From positions 1-64,000 of the forward strand of contig CAWGUF010000037.1 of the NCBI GenBank assembly GCA_963825625.1: a stretch of DNA of 64,000 nucleotides, written 5' to 3'. A program made the translations under genes and the position numbers. Under the pieces are notes generated by a model. It was not told where the DNA came from and did no database searches. It saw only the letters and a list, made by a program, of their open reading frames with translations. Origin of the DNA: CAMDPA01 sp963825625 (GTDB lineage: Bacteria > Pseudomonadota > Alphaproteobacteria > Rhizobiales > Hyphomicrobiaceae). Positions 25,033 to 34,258 of the stretch are shown here, piece by piece. The first letter of the stretch is position 1. The number at the start of each line of letters is the position of its first letter.

Positions 25033-25857
25033 TTACTCGGCAGCCCACAACTGATGATGGCCGGATCGGGTGGGAGGATTTTCGCCGGGTTTGGTTGGCG
25101 TGGGATCGTCATCATCGGGAAGTGCTGAGATCGCGCACAAAGCCGCCTGTGTCCGATTGCTGGCGCCAAGCTTGCGCATGATCTGGCGCACGTGGACCTT
25201 CACCGTGCCCTCGGTCATTCCAAGCTGTCGGGCGATGACCTTGTTCGGTTTGCCATCCTTCAGGAGATGCAAAACATCCTGTTGACGAGACGTCATAATC
25301 GGGTTGCGCAAGTCCTGCTCGCCGTCGTCCGGCGAGGTCTTGCTCGACGGGATGTGCCGTGTCCGATCGGATCGATCCGAGGATCCGCCGCCATTGGGCT
25401 CGCCGTTCTGCGGCGCAGCCATGGGCAGGTTTCGGATTGCCGACGGCGGGAAATAAGAGCCGCCCTTCACGATGAACGACAATGCCTGCAAGGCCAGCTC
25501 CTGACCGATGCTTGATGGCAGGAAACCCTGCAGCCCGGCGCTCAGGGAGGCTATGACCTCGTCGGGCTCCTCCCGATCAGACAAGGCGACAATTGGCACG
25601 CCGGGAGCCAGCGCATGCAAGACCTTTATCCGTTGCATCATTTCTCGATCAGAGATCGATTGAGAGCCCAGTCCGATCACGATCATCTGAACACTGAAAT
25701 CATTCTCGAAGCAGTCCAGTGCCTCCTCCGGGGCGGAGGCCAGGACCTCCAGGTTGTTTGATTCGGCCCACGAGCTCAGCAGCGCGACGACGCCGGCTCT
25801 CCTCAGCTCACGAGCATCAACCACCAGTACAGAGTGTAACTTGCGTTGCGCTGGCAT
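25033..25857 (-). CDS. LuxR-type response-regulator-like transcription factor with degenerate receiver
   Basis: 274 residues. Residues 1-125 resemble a receiver domain (SVLVVDARELRRAGVVALL; VPIVALSDREEPDEV), but the phospho-acceptor Asp position reads Gly62 in MIVIGLGSQS. Residues 188-240 are a LuxR HTH: MTSRQQDVLHLLKDG, NKVIARQLGMTEGTVKVHV, IMRKLGASNRTQA. A low-complexity linker joins them. Start ATG 25857 follows AAAGGTG; ATG 25872 is possible. On the same strand, about 700 bases downstream of the type I secretion genes, so a role there is possible but unproven. Confidence 0.85.
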   Translation of the reverse strand: MPAQRKLHSVLVVDARELRRAGVVALLSSWAESNNLEVLASAPEEALDCFENDFSVQMIVIGLGSQSISDREMMQRIKVLHALAPGVPIVALSDREEPDEVIASLSAGLQGFLPSSIGQELALQALSFIVKGGSYFPPSAIRNLPMAAPQNGEPNGGGSSDRSDRTRHIPSSKTSPDDGEQDLRNPIMTSRQQDVLHLLKDGKPNKVIARQLGMTEGTVKVHVRQIMRKLGASNRTQAALCAISALPDDDDPTPTKPGENPPTRSGHHQLWAAE

Positions 25858-26572
25858 GACCGCACCTTTCATCCATACGCACAACCTGAATTGGAACGCG
25901 GTCCGCTGTTTGAACTCGAATAGCGCAAATGCAGTTCGAGCTGACACCGCGCGCCAGCCAGTAGTTCAATTTCTTGAATTCTGCCCGTCGTTGTCGGACC
26001 GGCCCCGCATGCTCCTTGTGTGTTGGTTGGCCTCGCGTTCTGGCTCTACCGGATCGTTGTTTTCAGGTTCGAGCCCTGGGTTGGCGAAACTGGCAATTGC
26101 TCAATTCAAGCGGAGAGAAGTGACAAATCGTCAAGCTGATCCATGAATCCTTGTTCCGCACAGCCTGCGCTCTCTCCCGCTGTCGCATGATCGGACTTTC
26201 GCGGTTCCGCCGAGCGATGAGGCGCAATGCTCTGGCGGGGCAAATCCAATCAGGACCGATTTGATGTCATGCTGATAATCCTTGTGCGTCTATTCCGTCA
26301 AAGCGAGGTGGACGATCAGGCAGCATAGCCGCAAGCGGCATCGCTCGCTCCCCGCGACTTCAACATGCGCGCCATATTTTCGCACGGATGAAGGCCTCTG
26401 GATTGGCCAAGCAGATTGCTATGAGGTTTCGTGCAGCTCGTTCCAGCGAGATAGTCCGTATGCATGCCGCTCACCGGAAACCTATCGCCTTATTCTTATG
26501 GTTAAGCATACAACACCTCGATCCATTCGCCAATACGTGATTGGTGTTATTTGCGCTTGAACAAAGGATTTC
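25858..26572. other. Intergenic region between regulator and secretion genes
   Basis: About 715 bases. Open frames on the plus strand show no family resemblance. AT content rises toward 26480-26560. Probably contains the regulator promoter. Confidence 0.5.
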
Positions 26573-27961
26573 TCACGCTTCCCTGAAGCTCCGTCGTAAA
26601 GCATCGCGGAACGGTTGCAGCAGGTATTCCAGCATTGTTCGCTCCTCGGTGACAATGAGAACGTCCACTGGCATGCCGGGTATCAGCTGCACGTTCGGGG
26701 CCCGATCGGCAAGCTCGGCACGGTCAACTTCCACCTTGGCCAGATAGTATGGCCGTTGGTTGTCCTTCTCGACCAGACGGTCGGCGGATATCGACTTCAC
26801 AGTTGCAGTGATCTGCGGAGCGCTGCGAGTCGAATACGCGACGAAGTTGACTTTTGCATGAAGGCCACCGCGTACGATGTCGATGTCGAGCGGAGAGATG
26901 CGCGCCTCGATCATCAGCTTGTCGACGCTGGGGACGATCTCCAGGATTGTTTCACCACGCTGTACGACAGCGCCACTGTTCTTGAATTTCAGGTTGACGA
27001 TCGTGCCACTGACGGGGGCGCGCACGACGGTGCGCTGGAGGATGTCCTGGCTGGCTCGCAGCTTCTCTTCAACTTGAGCCAATTCGTTGCGGTACTTGTC
27101 GGATTCCGAAGCGATCTGATCTGCCCGCTCTGCGGCCAGCGCGATCTGCTCGATCTCGGCTTCGCCAATTTGTTGCCTGGCGCGCGCAATTGCGGCGAGG
27201 TATTCGCCTTGCCGACCCTGGATCTCGGCTTCCATCCGTTGCATGCGCAGAAGCTCGGGTTTGGGGATATATCCCTTGCGCAGCAATTTCTCCTTGCCGT
27301 GCGCCTCCTCCCGGATGAGAGCGAGCTGGCGCGTCGTGCTGACCACTTGTGCCTTGAAACCGGAGATCTGCTCATTGAGCTGGTCGATTTTCTGTCGCAA
27401 CAGCCGATAGCGCGAAAGATAGCGGGCGCGTCGCGTCTCAAGAAGCTCGGCCTGCGAACTGATGACATCGCGAAGGCCGCCGCTCGCAAGCTGCAGCTCG
27501 GCGGGCAAGATCAATTTCGCGCGGTCATCCTTCTCTGCCTCCAGCCTCGCCAGTTTGGCAAGCAAGGTCCGCCGCTCGTCGCTCAACATGTCGAAGGTGG
27601 CTTTGGACTGGATGTTGGAGAGCACGACGAGGGGCTGGCCCGCCTCGACGACATCGCCGTCAGCGATGCGGATGTTCTCGACGATACCACCTTCCAGGTG
27701 CTGGACGCTCTTGCGGCTACCTTCAGGGCTGATGATGCCGGGTGCATGCGCGCCGCCGGCTATCGGCGCCCAGGAGCCCCAACCGAAAAGTGCAGCGACG
27801 AAAAGGAGAATGATCGCATAGCCATAAATGACGGGTCGGGAGACCGAAGTGGATAGGCGGCGCGGATCATCCCAGGCCAGCTCGGCGAACGGCAGGGATT
27901 GGCGGCGAGGCGACAGGTGCTGGTCGGGTTCGCGTACGGTGAGGGCGCGGGACGTGCTCAT
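26573..27961 (-). CDS. Type I secretion membrane-fusion protein (HlyD/PrtE family)
   Basis: 462 residues. A cytoplasmic N-terminus, one transmembrane helix (VIYGYAIILLFVAALFGWGSW), the HlyD lipoyl-type half GAHAPGIISPEGSRKSVQHL, long periplasmic coiled coils (about 130-300), then the second half VRAPVSGTIVNLKF and a beta-barrel region ending LLQPFRDALRRSFREA. Its ATG overlaps the ABC-protein stop (TGATG). Spans inner membrane to periplasm and would join an outer-membrane TolC-like channel not encoded here. Confidence 0.92.
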   Translation of the reverse strand: MSTSRALTVREPDQHLSPRRQSLPFAELAWDDPRRLSTSVSRPVIYGYAIILLFVAALFGWGSWAPIAGGAHAPGIISPEGSRKSVQHLEGGIVENIRIADGDVVEAGQPLVVLSNIQSKATFDMLSDERRTLLAKLARLEAEKDDRAKLILPAELQLASGGLRDVISSQAELLETRRARYLSRYRLLRQKIDQLNEQISGFKAQVVSTTRQLALIREEAHGKEKLLRKGYIPKPELLRMQRMEAEIQGRQGEYLAAIARARQQIGEAEIEQIALAAERADQIASESDKYRNELAQVEEKLRASQDILQRTVVRAPVSGTIVNLKFKNSGAVVQRGETILEIVPSVDKLMIEARISPLDIDIVRGGLHAKVNFVAYSTRSAPQITATVKSISADRLVEKDNQRPYYLAKVEVDRAELADRAPNVQLIPGMPVDVLIVTEERTMLEYLLQPFRDALRRSFREA

Positions 27962-29770
27962 CAGTGCGCTCCTTTGGTCTGACGTTCGGTTGCTGGGCCA
28001 TTTTGCGCTGAACCGTCAGTGCGGCGGTCGTTGGCGGTGGAATGCGGATGCGTCGTCACCGGGGCAGGCGCCACTTCGGTCAGTACGCGCATGACTTCGT
28101 CGCGGGGGCCGAACATGGCCGAGCAACCATCCTTGATGACGAGAATCTTGTCGGCTTGTGCCAGTGTCGAGGGACGATGGCCGACAATGATGAGAATGCT
28201 TTGCTGCTGTTTGAGCTCGCCGATCGCATCGGCAAGGGCGGATTCGCCGGCCTGATCCAGATTGGCATTGGGCTCGTCGAGGACGACCAGCCGAGGGTTG
28301 GCGAACACGGCGCGGGCTAGGCCGATACGCTGGCGCTGCCCGCCGGACAAGCGAACGCCGCCATCGCCGATCTCGGTGTCGTAGCCTTGCGGCAGCATCT
28401 GGATCATGCGGTGAGCGCGGGCCGAGATAGCGGCAGCCAGTACGTCGTCGTCTGGAGCCTGCGCCATGCGTGCAATGTTCTCACGCACTGAGCCAGTGAA
28501 CAGCTCTACATCCTGCGGAAGGTAACCGATAAAGCGACCGAGCTGGATATGGTCCCAGTGACGGACGTCGGAGCCGTCGATGCGCACCTCGCCATAAATC
28601 GGATCGGCGAGGCCGACAAGCAATCGGCACAGCGTACTCTTGCCGGCACCGGATGGGCCAATGACGGCAATGGCCTCCCCGGGCTCGGCTGCAAACGATA
28701 CGCCAGACAGGATTCTCGGTCCGTCTCCTGGTGCAGCGTAGCAGAGATTGTTGATCTCGAGGCGTCCGTTGGGGGGCGGCAGATGGGTTCTGGGGGCCGG
28801 CGGCGGATACTCGTTCAGTTGATCATCGAGGCGCCGGTAGGAGAGGCGTGCCTGCATGAAGTTCTTCCATGCACCTATCGCCATTTCGACAGGCGCAAGC
28901 GCGCGGCCGAGCAAGATGGACGCGGCAATCATGCCGCCTGCGGTCAATTCTTGTTTCAGGACGAGGTAGGCGCCTACACCGAGGATGGCGATCTGGACGA
29001 AGAAGCGTACGAATTTGCTCAGTGCCATGATCAGGCCGCCAGCCTCGTAGGCCCTGCGCATAGCCTCAATGGACTCCGAATTCTCAAGCCGCCAGCGATC
29101 TATCATTGCCGGCAGGAAGCCCATTGCGCGGACGGACTCGGCGTTGCGAATCGTCGATTCCGCAATGCGAATGGCACGTGTGTGAACAGTGCTTGCAATG
29201 GCGGTAGGGCGGCGGGTCACCCAGTCATTGGCGAAGCTGGCCAACAAGAGCAGCACGGCGGAGGCAAGCGCGATTACTCCGAGAACAGGATGCAACAGCC
29301 AGATTATGGCGATGAAGATCGGTACCCACGGCATGTCGAAGAAGGCAACTAATCCTTGAGTCGCAATGAAGGTCTGCAGGGTAGCGAGATCACGCAAAGG
29401 TTCTGCGCCGTTGCCGGCACCTTTCAGGCGGGCGGCAACGCCGCTCTCGAAATATACAGGGCCCAGCCGGTCATTCAGCCAGCCGCCAATGCGCACAGTG
29501 ACCGAATTGCGAAGAGTGTCGAGCACCGCCATTACAAGAATGGCGATCGCGGCCATCAAAGTGAGAAATATCAGAAGTCTCGATCTGCCCGGAGCCGAGC
29601 ACGCGATCATAGACCTGGAGCATGTAAATCGGTGTCGTCAGCATCAGGATATTTATGACCAGGCTGAAGACGGCGACGACGCCGAGCGCGGAACGAATAT
29701 TAGACATGGCCTCGTGCAGGGCATTCGGCGATGCACCTGTTGCCTGTTGGGCCTGACGCTGCGCCATCAT
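27961..29770 (-). pseudogene. Type I secretion ABC permease/ATPase (PrtD family), single frameshift
   Basis: The transporter would be 602 residues. The N-terminal frame (start 29770, MMAQRQAQQATG) runs to VYDRVLGSGQIET, then shifts near 29580; removing one T from a TT gives IETLIFLTLMAAIAI and the frame continues to the end. The downstream part has six-helix permease text and a complete nucleotide-binding domain: Walker A GPSGAGKST, signature LSGGQRQRIGLARA, Walker B LVVLDEPNANLD, H-loop IIVGHRP. Stop overlaps the HlyD start. No peptidase C39 or RTX-type N-terminal domain. If the shift is genuine, secretion is lost; if it is a base-calling error, the gene is intact. Confidence 0.85.
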
Positions 29771-30096
29771 GCTGAAGTCTCCTGCTCGATAGTGCCTTGC
29801 GAGAACACGCAGACGGGGTGGCTGCCGGGAACGTGCTCGCCTGGGTCGTGCCGGCGATGGACATTCACAACTGCCGCAACTGCGAGCGAATTTCCGTTCT
29901 CTGCCGATGGTTGGGGTGAAAGCGTAGCGATAACGCCAATCATCCGAGGTCTTACTCTGCGCGACAGGTTGGCGAGGCAGGGTGCGGGAGCGAGGTGAAA
30001 ATCTGGCACGTGCGAATCGCGGGACGGCTGGCGGTGCAGGTCGTCGCTGAAGGCGACTGGCCGTGGATGCAGCATGAGGAGCGGAGAGCTACGCAT
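29767..30096 (-). CDS. Hypothetical ORF overlapping the ABC transporter start
   Basis: 109 residues, unrecognised. Its stop overlaps the ABC start (ATGATG/TGA), a layout typical of translational coupling and the main argument that it is real. Against it: composition is rich in Pro, Arg, His and Ser, no clear ribosome site precedes ATG 30096, and no hydrophobic or repeated segments are visible. Confidence 0.3.
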   Translation of the reverse strand: MRSSPLLMLHPRPVAFSDDLHRQPSRDSHVPDFHLAPAPCLANLSRRVRPRMIGVIATLSPQPSAENGNSLAVAAVVNVHRRHDPGEHVPGSHPVCVFSQGTIEQETSA

Positions 30097-30539
30097 TGCA
30101 GGCTTTGACCTCCTACCGCCGCCTCGTGCAATCAGCCGTGCCGATTAAGGCGGCAGGCCGGAACGCCAAGGTGGTTACGCCAACGCAGTCAATGCCGAAA
30201 AAAACAGGCTACGTCGTTCAAGTGAAAGACATCAAGGTGATGTCGCCAGACAGATCGAGATGCTATGGCGAAGCCTGCGGCTCGGGAAGTTGACCTGAAG
30301 TGATAGCTGAAGCGGTGGTCTGGCCGAGACTGCTTTCGCCAATGGGTGTTCTCATGACAGGATCGGAAGGCGCCGTTGTGAGGTCCATGTCCGGCGGGAG
30401 GGGGAGAGCCGGAACATGGCAGCGCCTCCCGAATGCCAGCTATTTTCATCTTGCTCGCGACCTGGTCAGTACACTCCCAGTCGCGATATTCTCAGGTAGG
30501 GACCGGCGGCACCTTTTCTGGGGTGCCGCCAGAACCATA
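30097..30539. other. Intergenic region downstream of the first cargo-like gene
   Basis: About 440 bases with no supported gene. Contains the hairpin at 30505-30530. Confidence 0.45.
30505..30530 (-). terminator. Hairpin just after the first cargo-like gene
   Basis: GGCGGCACC and GGTGCCGCC form a perfect 9-bp stem around an 8-base loop, ten bases past the restored stop at 30540. No T tract, so it may be a processing or pausing element. Confidence 0.5.
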
Positions 30540-30804
30540 TCAATAGTGATAATAGGCGCCATTGGTGCCTGCGGTGGATTTTGGACACCGCGCCGGATCC
30601 GAAGCCCTGGATTGCCCAGGTCGCTGTCAGCGTCTCGGCGACCGTGTCATAGCCGAAGGCGTCGGCCTTGGCGTTGGCGTTGCCGAGGTTGCCCTGGACG
30701 TAGACCAGCGACAGGACCTGCTTGGCAATGTCGACGCGCTCTTTGATGTTGACGTCCTTGTCGAAGTCAAACGAGAAGCCTTGAGGGAAGTATGTGCCGA
30801 ACAT
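30540..30804 (-). pseudogene. Putative type I cargo protein A (87 residues when one frameshift is repaired)
   Basis: Start ATG 30804 follows GGAGG. N-terminus MFGTYFPQGFSFDFDKDVNI, then GNANAKADAFGYDTVAETLT and ATWAIQGFGSGAVSK. At an AAAA run (plus-strand TTTT 30579-30582) the frame leaves; removing one A gives SKSTAGTNGAYYHY and a stop at 30540. The repaired end is a plausible C-terminus, while the unshifted frame runs on into Trp/Arg/Leu-rich noise. The segment ADAFGYDTVAETLTATWAIQ resembles the C-terminus of protein C at 32518 (ANAFGSNSDTQAATLALAVQ). No known family recognised. Secretion by the neighbouring ABC/HlyD pair is inferred from position and the shared motif. Confidence 0.7.
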
Positions 30805-31495
30805 GAGGAATTCCTCCGTTAGCTGTTAGGTTGCGCTGCAGAGGGTCGGCGTCTCGGTCGTGTGAGAGTTCATCCTTGCAGCGGTTCAACGCTAGCCTGC
30901 GAGACTTGTCCGATGCAAAAGCGCAAAAGTGAGACAGTCCCTTTTTGTCCGCCGATCCATCTTTCAGTGTAATGATGACATGGAGGCGGCGGGTGTCAAT
31001 GGTAGGGAAATCCGATCGGTCAGGGATACTTCAATTGCAGGAGGCGCAGGCGTCCTGTCGAGCCGGTGCCCGGAGAATCCATCGCCTGCATCGCCTGATC
31101 CGGCTCGCTGATCCTGCGGCCAGTGTGGCATCGCGCCTTAATTGACTGGTGGTTGCGGCACGGTTGGTGTCAATCAAGGCGCGACATGAAGGCCAATCGT
31201 GTGGTGTGTTCCGGTGCGGGCGGTGAACTGATATGTGGAACCGCATCAGGCGTTCGTCATGGGTTATATCTTCAGATTACGCATGTCCATTGTGCTGTGC
31301 TTTCGTGTCATGGCCGCCGCCTTCGGTGATGCATGGACGGTTGTTCAGGAGGTGACTGGGAGGGGAAGCGGCGGCGACCCATGTGATCGGGCTCGAAGGC
31401 GGAGAGGTGCGGGGTTTGCAACACGGCAAAAATGGCTGCCGGGGGCAGCCATTGCTGGTAATTCAACCAATGACATCGATGCGTGCGAGGTCCCG
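30805..31495. other. Intergenic region between cargo-like genes A and B
   Basis: About 690 bases, no supported gene. Contains the long inverted repeat at 31131-31184. Confidence 0.5.
31131..31184. repeat. 16-bp inverted repeat with one mismatch
   Basis: TCGCGCCTTAATTGAC at 31131-31146 and GTCAATCAAGGCGCGA at 31169-31184 pair except at one position, with a 22-base loop. It could be a large operator, an attenuator in the leader of gene A, or the end of a small lost element. Confidence 0.75.
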
Positions 31496-32047
31496 TCAGG
31501 CGACACCCGCACTGACTGCGGCGTTCACGGCGGAGAATGAATCTTCAATCGCAATGACCGAAGCCGATCCTGCACTCTGGCCACCGGAGCCGATCGAAGC
31601 GGCATTCAAGTCGGCGCTGGCTGAATTCCCGCCAGCTGGCATCGATGAGCTCTGGCTCGTGCCCTGTGGTGACGGTGGATAAGCAGAAAACATGCTCTGT
31701 TCGGTGCCGAATTGGGGGGCTCCGGGGAAAGTGCCCGTGAACGGATTGGTCGTACTGGCGAAGGAATTCGAGGCCTGGAAAGCGCTGCCTGGCGCGGCAT
31801 ACTCGATGAAGCCGGTGGAGCCGATGTTGGTGTTTCCGCCGGTTGCGGATGCGTGAGTGCCAGCCATTGCTTCAGGCGCGGGAAAGCCAGAAGGTGATTG
31901 GGCCAGGGAGCTGGTCTGAGCCGAGCCAGCGGCAATCACGCCCTGCATGACGAATGCGAAGGTGTCGACATTGACATTCGTGCTCTGGCCGGCAGCTACA
32001 CCGGCTCCCTGGGCGTCGGCAAGAAAAGGATAGCTTGGATAAGGCAT
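31496..32047 (-). CDS. Putative type I cargo protein B
   Basis: 183 residues, start ATG 32047 behind GGAGAAAAGAT. No signal peptide. Composition is dominated by Ala, Ser, Gly and Pro with few charged residues; NVNVDTFAFVMQGVIAAGSA near the N-terminus is hydrophobic but interrupted. The C-terminus ASVIAIEDSFSAVNAAVSAGVA closely parallels protein C (ALAVQDSFSIVDGKLLTIIA). Unrecognised family. An Ala/Ser-rich, Cys-free protein without Sec signal beside a type I exporter fits a secreted substrate. Confidence 0.72.
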   Translation of the reverse strand: MPYPSYPFLADAQGAGVAAGQSTNVNVDTFAFVMQGVIAAGSAQTSSLAQSPSGFPAPEAMAGTHASATGGNTNIGSTGFIEYAAPGSAFQASNSFASTTNPFTGTFPGAPQFGTEQSMFSAYPPSPQGTSQSSSMPAGGNSASADLNAASIGSGGQSAGSASVIAIEDSFSAVNAAVSAGVA

Positions 32048-32517
32048 ATCTTTTCTCCGTAATTTATCGAGGCTTGTTCATCTGAGCTGGATCGACAGGG
32101 GACCGCAGAGTTGATGCTGCACGAGATTTGATGCTGCACGCCGGCCAGGAGCCGCTTGTGCTGAAAGTGGGAAGCGGGCACCGCAGGATGCAGCCTAATG
32201 AAACGTTGAGCGGAGGCCTAGGTGTTCATAGGCGTATGAGTCTAGAGAGGCATGATGGTTGCCGGTTGCATGGTGATTGGAGGCATGGTCGAGTTGGTCT
32301 ACTCTGAACTGAGAGGGATCTCTCGGTATTGTGTTGCTGCACTTTCGTTGCAGCGTGATTGCTTCAGGTCAGCGTCTCGAAAGGTCGGGAGCTGCGCAGG
32401 CAATAGATGCGAGTGCGGATCAAATTGCTGCGGTTCTTCCACAGTGGTTCATCTGCTGGAGGTCACTGCTGCAGGTCTCTGGGGGAGAGGGGCCCGGCAG
32501 GGCGTTTCACTCGCTAG
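32048..32517. other. Intergenic region between cargo-like genes B and C
   Basis: About 470 bases. Only a short direct repeat (32111-32140) stands out; no gene supported. Confidence 0.5.
32111..32140. repeat. 13-bp direct repeat TTGATGCTGCACG
   Basis: Exact copies at 32111-32123 and 32128-32140, 17 bases start to start, about 65 bases upstream of cargo gene B. Possibly a tandem regulator site. Confidence 0.55.
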
Positions 32518-33816
32518 TCATGCAATAATCGTCAAGAGCTTGCCATCGACGATGGAGAAGCTGTCCTGCACGGCGAGTGCGAGGGTTGCTGCCTGGGTGT
32601 CGCTATTGCTGCCGAATGCATTGGCGGTTGCCATGATTTCGGCGGTAGTGCCGTTGGTGCGGGTATCGAAGACGTCGCTATCGAAATCGACTTGCGTTTC
32701 CATGGTGGTGCTGTAGATGACAGGCCCTTCCGAAGGCGACCAGCCATGCAAGTCGATGGCAACAGCAACGCTGTTGCTGACGGCATATGCACTGTTGACG
32801 TCCGTTAGAAGTGTGTGCGTCGTAATGATGAGTATGTAATCTGCATTCGCAAAGTCGATCTGGGTGTCCGCGTGGGCAAACGGCGTAGAGCCGTCTGCGG
32901 TTTCCGCACTTGCGGTGAAATGAGCAAAACCCTCGTATGTCGTGACCCATTCGTTGCTGTTGGCCGTCGATGAAAGACTTCCGGTTGCGGAGGTTTCGTT
33001 TCCAGCAGCCAGCGCCGTCCCGGTGATGACCGCCATCAGGGCATCGGAGGGGGCGGCATGGATTGGTGACGGTCCCAGGTCGATGGGAATGTCGGTCAGC
33101 GATAACGTGGGGCGCATCTCCTCGGAGATGAAATACAAGGGGCGGCCGAAGGTGTCAGGGACGAATTCAGGCAGCAGCTTGAATCCGCTATTCAGCATGG
33201 CCTCGAGTGCGTCGCCTTTGACAGTCTGCCAGTCGACGGCCGCAGTGCCAGCAAACGCGGAAGGTGCGCCCGGGTCTGGATGCGAGGCGTCGTCGGCGAA
33301 CGCGTTGGCTTTGGGATTGCCGGCTTTGGTATTGTCGGCGATTGCCTGCCGGTCGCCGGGGGCGCGCGCGGAGACGCCGTGGGAAAAATCCTGAAAGAGT
33401 GGGGGAGACCAGCCCGGAGACCAATCGCCAAAGTGCTGAGGCTGAAGAGCTGGAGCGTCGTCGGACGGCATCGGCTGCAGCGATAATTGTGGCGTACTGT
33501 GCCGGTCTTGCGTCTCCAGGCCAGGCATCGCTTGGAGATCCGGCTCAGCGGCAGGTGTCGGAGAGGGGGGGGGCTTCTGGTGCTGCCGGTCATCGCTTCC
33601 CTCCACCGGGGCGTGCGGCGGCGGCTCCATTTCTCCATCGGTGGAGAGGGGTTGGTCAGGCTTGTGTGCGGTTGGTGCTGTCTTGCTGGCGCTGCCCGCT
33701 AGCAATTGAGCGGTGCTCGATTGTTCGACACCGGCTGGGAGCGGCAGCTTGGGATCCTCTGCGGCTTGGCTTTCGCTGAACCTGCGGAGCTGGCCGGCCA
33801 TCAACCTAACGCCCAT
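32518..33816 (-). CDS. Putative type I cargo protein C
   Basis: 432 residues; start ATG 33816 seven bases after GGGGAGAG (ATG 33834 also in frame). Residues 1-130 are disordered and rich in Pro, Gln, Ser; 190-300 is a mixed region (EFVPDTFGRPLYFISEEMRP); the last 150 residues are Ala/Thr/Asp-rich, strand-like sequence with alternating residues (FTASAETADGSTPFAHADTQ, AYAVSNSVAVAIDLHGWSP) ending TANAFGSNSDTQAATLAL and AVQDSFSIVDGKLLTIIA. The Thr/Ala/Asp pattern resembles beta-rich surface proteins, but no RTX nonapeptides are present. Same strand as B, A and the exporter. Family not recognised. Confidence 0.75.
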   Translation of the reverse strand: MGVRLMAGQLRRFSESQAAEDPKLPLPAGVEQSSTAQLLAGSASKTAPTAHKPDQPLSTDGEMEPPPHAPVEGSDDRQHQKPPPSPTPAAEPDLQAMPGLETQDRHSTPQLSLQPMPSDDAPALQPQHFGDWSPGWSPPLFQDFSHGVSARAPGDRQAIADNTKAGNPKANAFADDASHPDPGAPSAFAGTAAVDWQTVKGDALEAMLNSGFKLLPEFVPDTFGRPLYFISEEMRPTLSLTDIPIDLGPSPIHAAPSDALMAVITGTALAAGNETSATGSLSSTANSNEWVTTYEGFAHFTASAETADGSTPFAHADTQIDFANADYILIITTHTLLTDVNSAYAVSNSVAVAIDLHGWSPSEGPVIYSTTMETQVDFDSDVFDTRTNGTTAEIMATANAFGSNSDTQAATLALAVQDSFSIVDGKLLTIIA

Positions 33817-34258
33817 CGTGTGCTCTCCCCGCATTCAACGTGCGGCGCACGCTGTCCGACTTGGATCGGCCCAGGCTACCGGAATGGGCAGGAAAAGATA
33901 TTCGGCAAAGGGTAGGTGATCTATCGGGTATATGCGTCTTTTGATCGGTGCTCGTTTGGTCCGGGGTAGTAGGCCTTGTGACGTGCCGACGTTAGGCGTA
34001 GGGGGGTAGAACTCATCCATTGGGAGTATATGCGGTAGGGTAGGGTATGCGATTTTTGGGGTTATCCAGCCAGGGGGTGGTGGTTGCTGCCAAGGCACTT
34101 TCGCCTTACATGGGGCGGGTCGCGCACCTTCTGGCGTTGCTCGAGCTTGCTTCGGGGCTGCCGGGATCACGGGTGTGCGATTGCATCGGGCGTCTCGTCG
34201 ATGCAGGACGGCAGGGTTTGAGACCAATCAGAGTGGACCGGGAGGGGAAGCAACCATC
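33817..34258. other. Divergent intergenic region
   Basis: About 440 bases between cargo gene C (minus) and the dienelactone hydrolase (plus). GTATATGCG occurs at 33928 and 34026, 98 bases apart; nothing else stands out. Confidence 0.45.

Noticed and set aside
26615..27856. 413-residue plus-strand open frame
   Set aside because: Antisense to the HlyD gene, whose motifs and coupled start are clear.
27961..29770. Programmed frameshift in the ABC gene
   Set aside because: The shift site GAGACTTCTG is not a slippery heptamer and no downstream stimulator was seen.
31496..33816. RTX (GGxGxD) repeats in the cargo candidates
   Set aside because: Searched for by eye and absent; Gly runs are not nonapeptide repeats.
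33928..34034. GTATATGCG repeated at 33928 and 34026
   Set aside because: Nine bases twice in 100 is too little to call a regulatory pair.
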